This document shows positions 46,028 through 54,415 of a stretch of DNA of 64,000 nucleotides, in pieces. The notes under the pieces were generated by a model. That model was not told the origin of the DNA. It made no database searches and saw only the letters and a program-made list of their open reading frames with translations. Source of the DNA: Granulicella sp. dw_53 (GTDB lineage: Bacteria > Acidobacteriota > Terriglobia > Terriglobales > Acidobacteriaceae); NCBI RefSeq assembly GCF_018449545.1, contig NZ_JAAVUR010000016.1, forward strand, positions 62,001 through 126,000. Reading direction: 5' to 3'. Every line of letters begins with the position of its first letter. The first letter of the stretch is position 1. The position numbers and the translations under genes were made by a program.

Positions 46028-46750
46028 TCATCTAGATGAATAGTTGGGGTCACGTTTCGCGATATACCTTTGCGACGAATAGAGATAGGAGTCAAGTGCG
46101 AGTTCTTGAGGAAAAACTGCGTTAGCGAAGTCGAACGACATGACTATGCAAATCCTGTCCCGGCTGCCTGAGACGGTTCGCACACTATGCAAGCATCGAT
46201 CTCCACGCATGATTACGAGTCGACCCGGTTTGGGTGCAATTATGTGCTTGCGCCTAAGCCGAAGAAATATGCCAAGTTGCAGCAAGCGGTCTACATAACC
46301 CTGTAATCTAGATGACCTTGACCCTTTTAGAAGAAAGCGATAGTCGGGGTAGGCTTCGATTTCTCCACCGTCCACTTCGTTCAAATAAAGAACTGCAGTC
46401 ACGGCGTTTCGATCGTAATGCCACCGATATGCTCCCCCGGGAGGGGTGAAGTTGATATTTACCCCGACGATGCGATTTTGCAAAGGTACGACGTTCTGAT
46501 TCGTTACGCTTTGCACGGTTGGAAGGATACTTTCGTAAAGTTTTTGAATTGTCGGCAGTCTCTTTTGAATGTCTTCGCCGTTGATGACGCTGTACTTGAG
46601 AGATCGTTTGCGCTCCGGACGATATATCAGCGGGATATCATAAGATCTTCCATACTCATCCAAGGAGACAATGATCGCATTGCATTCCTCCGGTGAAAGA
46701 ACGCTCTCTATTAGCTGTAATCCAGGCATCTTTTTCAACGCGGATTGCAC
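46028..46750 (-). CDS. 2-oxoglutarate/Fe(II)-dependent oxygenase
   Basis: A 240-residue cytosolic enzyme from GTG 46750, which follows a strong purine-rich site (GAGGAGGAG). The double-stranded beta-helix core is evident: 'GGAYRWHYDRNAVTAVLYLNEVDGGEIEAYP' carries the His111-x-Asp113 iron ligands, and 'PKPGRLVIMRGDRCLHSVRTVSGSRDRICIVMSFD' carries His188 and, about ten residues on, an Arg (197 or 199) suited to bind 2-oxoglutarate. This places it with prolyl-4-hydroxylase-like oxygenases. It stands alone with no biosynthetic partner next to it; the substrate (protein side chain or small molecule) is unknown. Confidence 0.88.
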   Translation of the reverse strand: MQSALKKMPGLQLIESVLSPEECNAIIVSLDEYGRSYDIPLIYRPERKRSLKYSVINGEDIQKRLPTIQKLYESILPTVQSVTNQNVVPLQNRIVGVNINFTPPGGAYRWHYDRNAVTAVLYLNEVDGGEIEAYPDYRFLLKGSRSSRLQGYVDRLLQLGIFLRLRRKHIIAPKPGRLVIMRGDRCLHSVRTVSGSRDRICIVMSFDFANAVFPQELALDSYLYSSQRYIAKRDPNYSSR

Positions 46751-47031
46751 CCGCTCCTCCTCTTGACTAAGTAACTTCGTCCATGATGCCTTCTCGCTCC
46801 CCGCCCTAACTAAATATATGAACCGGATAAGCTCTGATCGACGAACTGCATTTCCAGTGTTTCGCTGTCAGTCAGTGAAACAATCCGTTGCCATTGTTAT
46901 TCCTCACAGGCTAGAAAATGGCAGCGCATTGAGATCATTGTGCTCTGCGTATCCTACTCATGACCCACTTCTCACGGCAATCATGCTGTCTGCCTTCCCC
47001 AGAAGGCACTGATGCAAATAGCGTTGCGCAT

Positions 47032-48095
47032 CGTTAGAGCGTGTCTAGCTGTGATTTTTCAGGAGTTTGTTGTCCATTCGATCGAGAACTGGGATGCTGA
47101 AGTTGCGAACAAGCAACACTCCAGGAGACCGAATGGACTATCACTATCATGCCCGAACGACGATTCATCAGCGTAAAGAACTTGCCATGGCGGTCCTCGA
47201 GCGCCGGTTGAGCTTGAAGGAGGCCGCGGCCTCCTTCAGGCTCAGCCGGCAGAGCGCGGCGAAGTGGGTCCGGCGTTTTCGCGACGAGGGCGAGGCTGGC
47301 CTGCGCGACCTCAGCTGCCGTCCTCGATGCTCGCCGCGGCAGATCCCGGCCGATCTGATCGCGCGGGTCGAGGCCCAGCGCCGGCGGCGTTGGACCGGGA
47401 TGCGGATCGCGCGTGAGCTTGGCCTCAGCCCGGCCACGGTCAGCCGCGTGCTGCGCCGCTTGAAGCTGAGCCGCATCCGCGATCTCGAACCCCGCCCGCC
47501 GCTCGTGCGCTATGAGCATCCCGCTCCGGGCGACATGGTCCACTTCGACATCAAGCGCCTGGTGCGTATCCAGCGGCCATCGGCAACCGCCGCGACAGCG
47601 TCAAGGGCATCGGCGCCGAGTTCCTCCACATCGCTATCGACAATCACTCCCGACTTGCTTTTACCGCCATGTATCCCAACCAGAAGGAAGAATCATCGAC
47701 ACACTTCCTGGCCGCCGCAACCGCATGGTTCAAAGGCTTCGGCATCCACCCCACCCGCGTACTCACAGACAACGGACCATGCTTATGTCGGCAGACACTT
47801 CCAGAACGCCTGTCATGCGCTCGGACTCAAGCACCGCAAGACCAGACCCTACACCCCACGCACCAACGGCAAGGCCGGAACGCTTCATCCAAACCGCGCT
47901 CAGAGAATGGGCCTACGCCCAGATCTATCAAAACTCCGAGCAAAGAACCGCCGCACTGCTATCCTTCACCCACCAATACAACTGGCACAGACCTCACGCC
48001 AGTCTCAACCAACAACCACCCATCTCCAGAGTAGGACTCGAGGACAACAATCTCTTGATCCACCACAGGTTCGTTGTCTCGACAGCTTCCTAACG
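47032..48095 (+). mobile_element. IS481-family insertion sequence, inactivated
   Basis: About 1.06 kb containing a broken IS481-type transposase gene. The ends form an imperfect inverted repeat: CGTTAGAGCGTGTCTAG at the left (from 47032) against CGTTAGGAAGCTGTCGAG read inward from 48095 at the right. No clear target duplication is visible beside these ends, so the exact boundaries are approximate. The size is normal for the family. Confidence 0.75.
47133..48093 (+). pseudogene. IS481-family transposase, three frameshifts
   Basis: ATG 47133 has AGGAG five bases upstream. The N-terminal helix-turn-helix half is intact ('LSLKEAAASFRLSRQSAAKWVRRF', 'RIARELGLSPATVSRVLRRLKLSR'), reaching 'GDMVHFDIKRL' with the first catalytic Asp. 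The frame then changes near 47570 (rest of the catalytic core, 'AIDNHSRLAFTAMYP', 'RVLTDNG'), again near 47780 ('YVGRHFQNACHALGLKHRKTRPYTPRTNGKA') and again near 47877 ('ERFIQTALREWAYAQIYQN', 'YNWHRPHASLNQQPP'). Reassembled, all DDE landmarks (D, D, 'NGKAERF') are present, so the loss looks recent. Three indels within about 310 bases make translation by programmed slippage unlikely. Confidence 0.88.
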
Positions 48096-48098
48096 TTG

Positions 48099-48560
48099 CT
48101 ACAGAGGATCTTTCACGGGCGAGAGTATCTCGATTTTTGGAAAGTATGTTTTGTAGCGCGCAGCGTCGCGCGTGAGCAATGCAAGACTCTCAATTGCCGC
48201 GTGTGCTCCGATATAGAAATCGGGTAAAGGGGTGTTTCGCACACCTCCACGTTTGCGATACGCCAAGAAAGACTTGCCCGCCAGGAATCCGGCCTCCCAT
48301 GGAAGAGGTGTTCTCTGATAGATGCTGCTGGGAAGAGCGGCGTTCAACGCTTCTATGGTCGAGAATCCGACCGATACCTCGGCATAGATGATCGGGTTCA
48401 CCATCAGCGATGAATGCTCAGTACACTCGGCGAGCGCATTTGCTGACCATTCGCTCCACATCACATCATTTGTCGCGACATCCAGCAGAATGTTGCTGTC
48501 CACCAGGACGCCTCGGCAGTTGCGAAGCCGCGCGGGTAATCCGACCAACGCTGGCTTCAT
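48099..48560 (-). CDS. vapC: VapC-type PIN-domain toxin
   Basis: A 153-residue PIN-domain ribonuclease. The first acidic residue is Asp21 in 'GVLVDSNILLDVATND'; the second is Glu in 'NPIIYAEVSVGF'; further acids lie in 'NTPLPDFYIGAHA' and 'LALLTRDAARYKTYFP'. These are the metal-binding positions of VapC RNases, which cleave tRNA or rRNA. ATG 48560 overlaps the stop codon of the upstream antitoxin gene by four bases, the usual translational coupling. It ends only four bases beyond the right end of the insertion element, so the element lies directly against the 3' end of the operon without breaking it. Confidence 0.93.
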   Translation of the reverse strand: MKPALVGLPARLRNCRGVLVDSNILLDVATNDVMWSEWSANALAECTEHSSLMVNPIIYAEVSVGFSTIEALNAALPSSIYQRTPLPWEAGFLAGKSFLAYRKRGGVRNTPLPDFYIGAHAAIESLALLTRDAARYKTYFPKIEILSPVKDPL

Positions 48561-48817
48561 TTGTTCTTCCGGCGGCGCTGTCCGTCATTCCGTGTCAGCG
48601 CCATGATTTCGTCGGTGCTCATGCGGGTGTCCGCAGAACCCCGGAGTGCATCGAGAGCTCGATTGCCCCGAGCGCCTGTACCGGGCGTCGGCTTCGCCTT
48701 GCGTATGCGTGCGTGATCTCCAACCAGCTCGAATTCAACCTCCGTGTGGGGCAAGAGGCCCAACCGGGCACGAACATTCAGAGGAATCGTCACTTGGCCC
48801 TTGCTCGTGATCTGCAT
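48557..48817 (-). CDS. vapB: VapB-type AbrB/MazE-fold antitoxin
   Basis: Start set at ATG 48817 because GGAG lies seven bases upstream and the protein then begins directly with the swapped-hairpin AbrB motif 'MQITSKGQVTIPLNVRARLGL'; the frame is open a further 59 codons upstream without family features. The 86-residue product has the DNA-binding AbrB domain at 1-45 and a disordered, basic C-terminus ('MSTDEIMALTRNDGQRRRKNK') expected to wrap the toxin. It overlaps the toxin gene by four bases. An inverted repeat just upstream is the probable autoregulatory operator. Confidence 0.93.
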   Translation of the reverse strand: MQITSKGQVTIPLNVRARLGLLPHTEVEFELVGDHARIRKAKPTPGTGARGNRALDALRGSADTRMSTDEIMALTRNDGQRRRKNK

Positions 48818-48847
48818 GGTAATACTCCTACTGGTAAGTGTAATACC
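48818..48847 (-). promoter_or_regulatory. Candidate VapBC operator (inverted repeat)
   Basis: GGTAATAC (48818-48825) and GTAATACC (48840-48847) form an inverted repeat with 7 of 8 positions matching across a 14-base spacer, immediately upstream of the antitoxin start and including its ribosome site. Toxin-antitoxin operons of this class are normally autorepressed at such sites. Confidence 0.5.
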
Positions 48848-48869
48848 AACTATATTTGAACTGCAATCG

Positions 48870-49489
48870 TTAGGAATTTCTTTCGCCGAGCTTGCAGAAC
48901 GGCCCATGCGTTCGCTCGGGCACGGTTGAGGTTTTCGGATCCCCGAGGCCGTCGTCAGCAGGTTGCTGGGGACGAACCTCCAGTTCAATCGCAATCTTCT
49001 TCAGATCCTGTCCGGGAAGTCGGCTGACGCCATCTCGGATCGAGCATTTCGGTATCAGAACGAACACCGGCTAATCGCAGCCTTTGACGCGCATCTCTCT
49101 CCCGAGATCATCGCGCGCCTTTTGAGAGCGACGCGTTCGCTAAGGTTTCTGGGAGTGCCCTCCCATGACGTAAGCATGGCGGGGCACATGGGACATGCTC
49201 TCTCACGCTGCGGTCCAAACGTCGTGCTGTAGATAGCGAGCGTACCTCTCGCCGAACAGCCGTGAGAGGCGAGCCACGCTGTTGGAGCTTTCAAAGACAT
49301 AGTCTTCGGACATTTCACCACCGGGGGAAGGGAGCGGCGGAGTGCTGCGACGTGCTCGACGTAACGATCCTCGGAAAGGAGCTGGTTGCGAGCCTGACGA
49401 TATTCGAGACTCTCGTTGGGAAAGTGCGCCTTGTTTTTGCAGCGAGCTCTGTTGCGGGGATTAGGATACTGTTGTCGGCCATTCGGCAC
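48870..49489 (-). pseudogene. DUF899 family gene remnant
   Basis: The frame 49489-49055 starts like a DUF899 (thioredoxin-like) protein: 'FPNESLEYRQARNQLLSEDRYVEHVAALRRSLPP', loses likeness for about 25 residues, then returns with 'TLAIYSTTFGPQRERACPMCPAMLTSWEG' and 'LSERVALKRRAMISG' before stopping at about 144 residues. Intact members are about 230-260 residues long. Another frame (49067-48870) carries further protein-like sequence that may belong to the lost C-terminus, but I could not match it. I conclude a degraded gene; the scrambled middle suggests two compensating frameshifts. Confidence 0.6.
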
Positions 49490-49587
49490 TCCCTTTGTCG
49501 CGAGTCCTACAGAGTCTATTCCAATAACGCGTGTATCCAGCGTCCAGCGTTTACGGTACCCGCGGCGGGGACATCTATTGCGCCTTC

Positions 49588-50076
49588 TTACCGCTTGCCG
49601 ACGCGTGCGACCTCGATTGCGACGATGTCGATCTTCCGCATTGTCATCATTGCGTTCATCACACGCTTAGCTGCGGCGCGATCCGGGTCTTGTGTTGCCG
49701 CCAGCAGCGCACGCGGAGTGATCTGCCACGAAAAACCCCAACGGTCTTTGCACCAACCGCACATGCTTTCCTGACCGCCGTTGCTGACGATGGCGTTCCA
49801 CAGGCGGTCGGTCTCGGCTTGGTCCTCTGTGAGGATGATGAAGCTGACCGTCTCGTTGGGGACAAACTTTGGACCGCCATTGAGTCCCAGAAAATTGCGC
49901 CCGCAGACAGTAAATTCAACGATGAGTTCTTGACCTTCCGGACCCGACGGCGTGTCCGTGGGTGAGATGCTCGTCTTACCGACATGACTGTCGGGAAAGG
50001 TGGCGGCATAGAATTCGGCTGCTTCGCGGGCTTTCCCGTGGTCAAACCACAGGCAGGTGATCATCTTCTCGGACAA
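49588..50076 (-). CDS. VOC superfamily protein, PhnB-like
   Basis: A 162-residue protein. The start is TTG 50076: GAGGAG lies about eight bases before it, whereas the first ATG is four codons further in. The sequence is typical of the PhnB/'3-demethylubiquinone methyltransferase-like' branch of the vicinal oxygen chelate fold: 'MITCLWFDHGKAREAAEFYAATFPDS', 'VEFTVCGRNFLGLNGGPKFVPNETVSFIILTEDQ', 'LWNAIVSNGGQESMCGWCKDRWGFSWQITPRAL'. Despite the name, these proteins are not shown to be methyltransferases. It precedes the DUF899 remnant on the same strand and follows a second VOC gene, forming a VOC pair. Confidence 0.92.
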   Translation of the reverse strand: MSEKMITCLWFDHGKAREAAEFYAATFPDSHVGKTSISPTDTPSGPEGQELIVEFTVCGRNFLGLNGGPKFVPNETVSFIILTEDQAETDRLWNAIVSNGGQESMCGWCKDRWGFSWQITPRALLAATQDPDRAAAKRVMNAMMTMRKIDIVAIEVARVGKR

Positions 50077-50176
50077 CTTGCTCTCTCCTCTCAGGTTTTC
50101 AGCCCTCCCCGCAAGTTAGGGGACCCGTTCTCCTGTGACTGAAGAACGGCTTCGCCAGGTATGAGGTACGTCGTGA

Positions 50177-50956
50177 TTACGATTTTGGTCCTTGCATCAG
50201 CGCAAAGTGACCGTCCTGATCGTCTGTGGCCTGCAGGATGCGCGAACCTCCGGGTACATCCATTGGAGGCAGAAGTATTTTACCGCCGGCCTCGATCACA
50301 CGTTTCTGCGCGGCCTCGATGTCGTCGATGGTGAAGTAGAACTGCCAGTGTGGCGGAATACCTTCGGGCATCCCGGGACCTTTACGGTTCATCATTCCGC
50401 CGACGTAAAGAGGCATGTCGGTCCGGAAGGTCTGATATGTGCCCATGGCGCCCATGTCATGCGCATAATCCTTCTCCCAGCCATAGTGCCTGGAGTAGTA
50501 ATCGAAGGCTTTTGCTGCGTCATCAGTGAGCAACTCATGCCAGCCAACGTTGCCCACTGCCATTTGATCAAGACGTGGCCGAGCCTCTTGTTTGCCGGGT
50601 TCGAAGAGCAGGTATTTCACCTTTTGCGGGTCCAACACGATCGCGAAACGACCGACACCGGGGATATCCTGAGCGGGCTTTACGATCGTTCCGCCGTCGG
50701 CTATCACAGCCTCTAGTTCTTCCTTGAGCTTAGCGGTGTGAATGTGCCCCATCCACTGAGTCGGAAGCTCAGGCGCGCCCGCGCCAGTCCAGGTCATCAT
50801 GCCACCAACGTCTTTGCCGTCTCGGCCGAAGATCATATAGGTAAAGCCAGGCATACCGGCGTCCTTAACATCCCACCCGACTACCTTCTTGTAAAAGTTG
50901 ACTGCTTTGTCCATGTCGTTGGTTACGAGTTCGTACCAGATGAATCCGTCTGCCAT
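50177..50956 (-). CDS. Two-domain VOC (glyoxalase-like) protein
   Basis: A 259-residue protein made of two glyoxalase-fold modules, about 1-122 ('FIWYELVTNDMDKAVNFYKKVVGWDVKD', 'GRFAIVLDPQ') and 130-259 ('VGWHELLTDDAAKAFDYYSRHYGWEKD', 'GGSRILQATDDQDGHFALMQGP'). A good site (GGAAGGTGAG) precedes ATG 50956. Relatives in actinobacteria and acidobacteria are linked to antibiotic or electrophile resistance, but no substrate can be read here. It is divergent from a TetR regulator across 121 bases that contain a large inverted repeat, so TetR control is likely. Confidence 0.93.
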   Translation of the reverse strand: MADGFIWYELVTNDMDKAVNFYKKVVGWDVKDAGMPGFTYMIFGRDGKDVGGMMTWTGAGAPELPTQWMGHIHTAKLKEELEAVIADGGTIVKPAQDIPGVGRFAIVLDPQKVKYLLFEPGKQEARPRLDQMAVGNVGWHELLTDDAAKAFDYYSRHYGWEKDYAHDMGAMGTYQTFRTDMPLYVGGMMNRKGPGMPEGIPPHWQFYFTIDDIEAAQKRVIEAGGKILLPPMDVPGGSRILQATDDQDGHFALMQGPKS

Positions 50957-50991
50957 TTCTCACCTTCCATTTGCGATATATTGCTATGAAG

Positions 50992-51037
50992 TAGACATCG
51001 TCCACATACGCTATCACTGAGAAGTGGATGCTGTCTA
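50992..51037. promoter_or_regulatory. Inverted repeat in the VOC/TetR divergent promoter
   Basis: TAGACATCGTCCAC (50992-51005) and GTGGATGCTGTCTA (51024-51037) match at 12 of 14 positions as an inverted repeat with an 18-base spacer. Position between the divergent VOC gene and TetR gene makes it the best candidate operator for the regulator. Confidence 0.5.
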
Positions 51038-51077
51038 TAATCGTTCTCGCCGCGGTACACTCTATTTTGAACAAACA

Positions 51078-51719
51078 ATGAAAAAGACCGTCTCCATTGA
51101 GAAGCGCAAGACCTTTCGACACGGTGATCTGCGCAACGCGCTCGTCACAGCCGGGCTCGACATGGCCCGTGCTGGAGGACCCAATGCAGTCATTCTGCGG
51201 GAGGCAACACGGCAGGCAGGGGTCTCTCCTAACGCGGCATACAGGCACTTTGCGAATCAGGCGGCACTGCTGGATGCAGTAAGATCGGCGTGCATTTCAC
51301 GGGTTGCAGCAGCAATTGAAGAAGAGATGAGTAAGCCCAGGGTGGCACGCGATCCACAGATGTTCGCAAGAAAGAGCCTGCGGGCGGTGGGCATGGGGTA
51401 TCTAGGATTCGCAATGAGGGAGCCGGGAATGTTTCGCACGGCCTTCTCAGTTCCGCCGCCTGTATATGAGCAAAACTCGGCGAACACGGCGTCCATGGGG
51501 CTGAACCCGTTTCAACTGCTTTCGCTGGCGCTCGATCGCATGCTCGAGAGCGGCTTGCTCAGCAGGAAGGACCGCAAAGATGCGGAGTATTTAGCATGGT
51601 CGACAGTTCACGGGTTGGCACTTCTGGTGCTTGAGGGGCCGCTACATAAGATGCCGCGTGAGATCGTGCTGACGCTGGGAGAGCGGCTGGTGGTCATGGT
51701 GGAACGCGGTATCAGCTAA
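51078..51719 (+). CDS. TetR/AcrR family regulator with WHG-type C-terminus
   Basis: A 213-residue repressor from ATG 51078; the open frame extends 18 codons upstream into the inverted repeat, and those residues do not look conserved. The helix-turn-helix is standard: 'RKTFRHGDLRNALVTAGLDMARAGGPNAVILREATRQAGVSPNAAYRHFANQAALLDAV' spans it. The effector domain ends with 'EYLAWSTVHGLALLVLEGPLHKM', the W-x-x-H-G pattern of the TetR_C_33 (WHG) class. Divergent orientation suggests it controls the two VOC genes and itself. Confidence 0.93.
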   Translation: MKKTVSIEKRKTFRHGDLRNALVTAGLDMARAGGPNAVILREATRQAGVSPNAAYRHFANQAALLDAVRSACISRVAAAIEEEMSKPRVARDPQMFARKSLRAVGMGYLGFAMREPGMFRTAFSVPPPVYEQNSANTASMGLNPFQLLSLALDRMLESGLLSRKDRKDAEYLAWSTVHGLALLVLEGPLHKMPREIVLTLGERLVVMVERGIS

Positions 51720-52133
51720 ACATTTCCAGTAGAACGCTGCGCTATTCCGAATTCGCCGAATGTATCGAGAAGTACCTATCAGTTGTCGGGGTCCCACTAC
51801 TGATAAGATGATCGTCTCTACTGAGGAGAATGAACTGCTACTAGCCTCAGAAGAATAGACTTCAGCATAGAGTCAACCTTTGGGATTGAGTGCTCAGTCG
51901 ATTTGATGAGCGAGAGATAGCGATTACCCTCGCCTCTTTTTAGGTCAGCTAGCAATTACCGCGCAGGAAAATGCTGCGCGGGCAAGGTTCTAGCAAAATA
52001 GTTATTGGAGACTACGAGTGTCAAGCCGTACCCTTGCTTAGGATTTTTCTGTTGCGCTTAAGCAGATATATTCGCAACTCGAGTTGGCTAAGTGCTCGAT
52101 CGACTGCCGAGCACATGTCCCCCGAGCAGGACT
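51720..52133. other. Intergenic stretch, nothing identified
   Basis: About 410 bases between the ends of two convergent genes. A/T content is higher than in the flanking genes. I see no gene, RNA or strong hairpin. Confidence 0.5.
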
Positions 52134-53762
52134 CTAGAAGGTGCCCAGATGGATCTTGACTACGGTTCTGATGTGTTTTCGAAAGGCGAGACCGCGGTCC
52201 GTCTGGTCTCCGTTCCATAGCCGCGACGTCTTCCACACGCCGTTCTCGAACGTGCCCTCTTCCGCACTTAGAATCTGCATACGAAGACCGGGCAGTCTGC
52301 CTTCTGTATGGAAGGCGACACTCGCGTCGATGCCCGTGACGAGAAATTCATCCGATGAGAGCTGTGCCACCAAGGCGCGTCCGGTGTGGGCTGGGGTGCC
52401 AGGGGCGTGCCGGCCATCCGGCTGAGGAAACCCGAAGCGCACGGAGGCTTTCCACTTGCCGAAGTCCAGTTCCTGTTCTGCTTGTCCAGGTGCATCTACA
52501 GCGGCCTTCAGCTTTCCTTCGAAGTTCAGACGAGCTATCTCTCGTGAGATCGGTTCCAACAGTGCAAAGTTCTCGCTGTGCAACTTCGGCCCCTCGCCCT
52601 CGGAGAAGGTCCAGCCCGTATGATCCACCCCGAATGGAGAGAACCCGATCGCACCGTAGTTCAAAGCCAGAAATAGGTAGCTTGCATATGCATCACTATT
52701 CCCTGTCTCCGGAATCCAGAGAGCATTGCCGGCAGTTGCATATGTCTTTAGAACGTTAGTGTAGAAGCCTAAGTCGTCGGAATAAATATCCGGCCCTATC
52801 ACATCGAGCGCTGGCGCCAGCGCCTTCCATAGCCAAAGCAATCGCTGGACAGGACCGCCCGACGGCCAACCAATTCCAGGGTTTCCGACCTGTCGCTCCG
52901 GCAGTTCGGCAATCGGATATGACAGCCACACGTTGCAGTACAACGGAATATTGAACTCTCGCTTCCCAGCCTCTGCCACTTCGTTGATATACCGAGCTTG
53001 GTAATAGGCCTGGAAGACCTCATCCGCATCTCCACCGAAGACCTCACGCCATGTACCTGGACTCTTGCCCGCAGCACGAAGAAGGTCGGCAGGAATCTTG
53101 CTCTCAAATTCGCGATTCGACGACAGTGAAAAATCGCGAGGTGAGCCGATGATGCCCGACTCGTTCTCTACCTGCACGAAGATCACGGTGTGCTCAGTAG
53201 AGTCGATCTCGGCGAGGTGATGCATGAGAGCCGTGAAGGCATGCTTATCAGCCTCGAGATTGGCGCGCGAGTTCGCTGAGAGGACGTCGATCGGTTCGCC
53301 CGCCTGATTGATTACGCGAGGATACTTCTTTATATCTGTCTTTACCCACTGGGGAACATAGTGCATATTCCCGTTTTTCCATGTGCCGAACCAGAGCACC
53401 ACGAGATGCATGTGGTTCTCCCGAGTCCGCTGTACCAGCATGTCGACGGTAGAAAAGTCGAAGTTGCCCGGCGAGGCCTCAAGCTGCTCCCAATAGACTG
53501 GCGCTTCTACAGTGTTTGCATGCATGTCTTTAAGAGCCGGCCACACCTCCGGCAGTGTTGAAGCCCATGAACTGGAATTGTTGATCTGGGCACCAAGGAC
53601 AAGAAACGGAGCGCCATCGACCATCAGGGCGTGTCTACCGCCTTTCTCGACGATCCTGGGCGCCTCGGCAGCCCGGCTAACGGACGAGCCTACAAACAAA
53701 ATACTCAAAATCAAAAAGAGACTTTTCGATCGGCAATTAATGATTTGTAACTTGGAATGCAT
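52134..53762 (-). CDS. GH35-type beta-galactosidase with DUF5597-like C-terminus
   Basis: Start set at ATG 53762, preceded by GTGAGG with suitable spacing; the GTG four codons upstream has no site. The 542-residue exported enzyme has a signal peptide (to about residue 31) and a TIM barrel: 'GAQINNSSSWASTLPEVWPALKDMHANTVEAPVYWEQLE', acid/base Glu201 in 'VQVENESG', nucleophile Glu352 in 'LWIPETGN', and 'GAIGFSPFGVDHTGW'. The C-terminal part ('ELDFGKWKASVRFGFPQPD', 'FLVTGIDASVAFH') corresponds to the DUF5597 extension found in this GH35 branch. It probably removes beta-galactosyl residues from plant-type glycans. It stands alone, without transporter genes beside it. Confidence 0.9.
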   Translation of the reverse strand: MHSKLQIINCRSKSLFLILSILFVGSSVSRAAEAPRIVEKGGRHALMVDGAPFLVLGAQINNSSSWASTLPEVWPALKDMHANTVEAPVYWEQLEASPGNFDFSTVDMLVQRTRENHMHLVVLWFGTWKNGNMHYVPQWVKTDIKKYPRVINQAGEPIDVLSANSRANLEADKHAFTALMHHLAEIDSTEHTVIFVQVENESGIIGSPRDFSLSSNREFESKIPADLLRAAGKSPGTWREVFGGDADEVFQAYYQARYINEVAEAGKREFNIPLYCNVWLSYPIAELPERQVGNPGIGWPSGGPVQRLLWLWKALAPALDVIGPDIYSDDLGFYTNVLKTYATAGNALWIPETGNSDAYASYLFLALNYGAIGFSPFGVDHTGWTFSEGEGPKLHSENFALLEPISREIARLNFEGKLKAAVDAPGQAEQELDFGKWKASVRFGFPQPDGRHAPGTPAHTGRALVAQLSSDEFLVTGIDASVAFHTEGRLPGLRMQILSAEEGTFENGVWKTSRLWNGDQTDRGLAFRKHIRTVVKIHLGTF

Positions 53763-54415
53763 TCGAAACCTCACCGTGAAATATCGGGCAGTTTTCTTCG
53801 GTAAAAGAACACATAGCTACCTTATTGCCTATTGCTGAAGTGGAACATGAGCTACTTCAAAGCAGTAGCGTTGGCCGCGAGGGTTTTGCGCCTGATAGAA
53901 CGATGAGGAGACACAGGTCTCCGCCGTCAGTCGGCTTGTGCGGCTTGGCAATTGGATTTCCATTCTCAATCTTTCCCTATTGTGAGTCCCATAATCAGCC
54001 TTCAAGGTGTGGGGTATTTCGTACTTACGTTGCACCCCACTATACCTACAACCGTGCCCACAGATAAAGACTGGCTCAGACGCATGTCCTCGGGCATCTC
54101 TGGACCAGAAATCCGCAATTGTTATGGAGACAGCACGGAGGTCGTCAGAAGCCCAGTGGATAGAGCGTTCGGTTCACATCTACTGCTGAAAAGGTTGGTC
54201 CGCATGATTCCCCCAATAGGGGAGTATCGCGAACCTTTCCCTGGTGACTTGGCCTGTAAGCCTTATTTGCATCGGCTACTGTCAGATGAAGTTGCAGCAC
54301 CTAAAACTTCACCACACTACAACTCACGCAGTTGGGTTCCGCCTTCCTTTCTATAATCACGAGACAAGCTTGCAAAGACATACAGCTTAACGGCGATAAG
54401 GGCGCATCGGTTTTC
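53763..54415. other. Intergenic region upstream of the carotenoid operon
   Basis: About 650 bases between the divergent GH35-like and desaturase genes. It holds the promoters of both. A 7-bp inverted repeat (GTGGGGT at 54009-54015, ACCCCAC at 54034-54040) is the only structure I noted. No gene is supported, although short frames exist. Confidence 0.4.

Noticed and set aside
47034..47543. A 169-codon minus-strand frame in the insertion element
   Set aside because: It is antisense to the well-conserved transposase N-terminus.
54332..54415. An upstream extension of the first desaturase
   Set aside because: The extra 28 residues precede the usual start of the FAD-binding motif and have no ribosome site.
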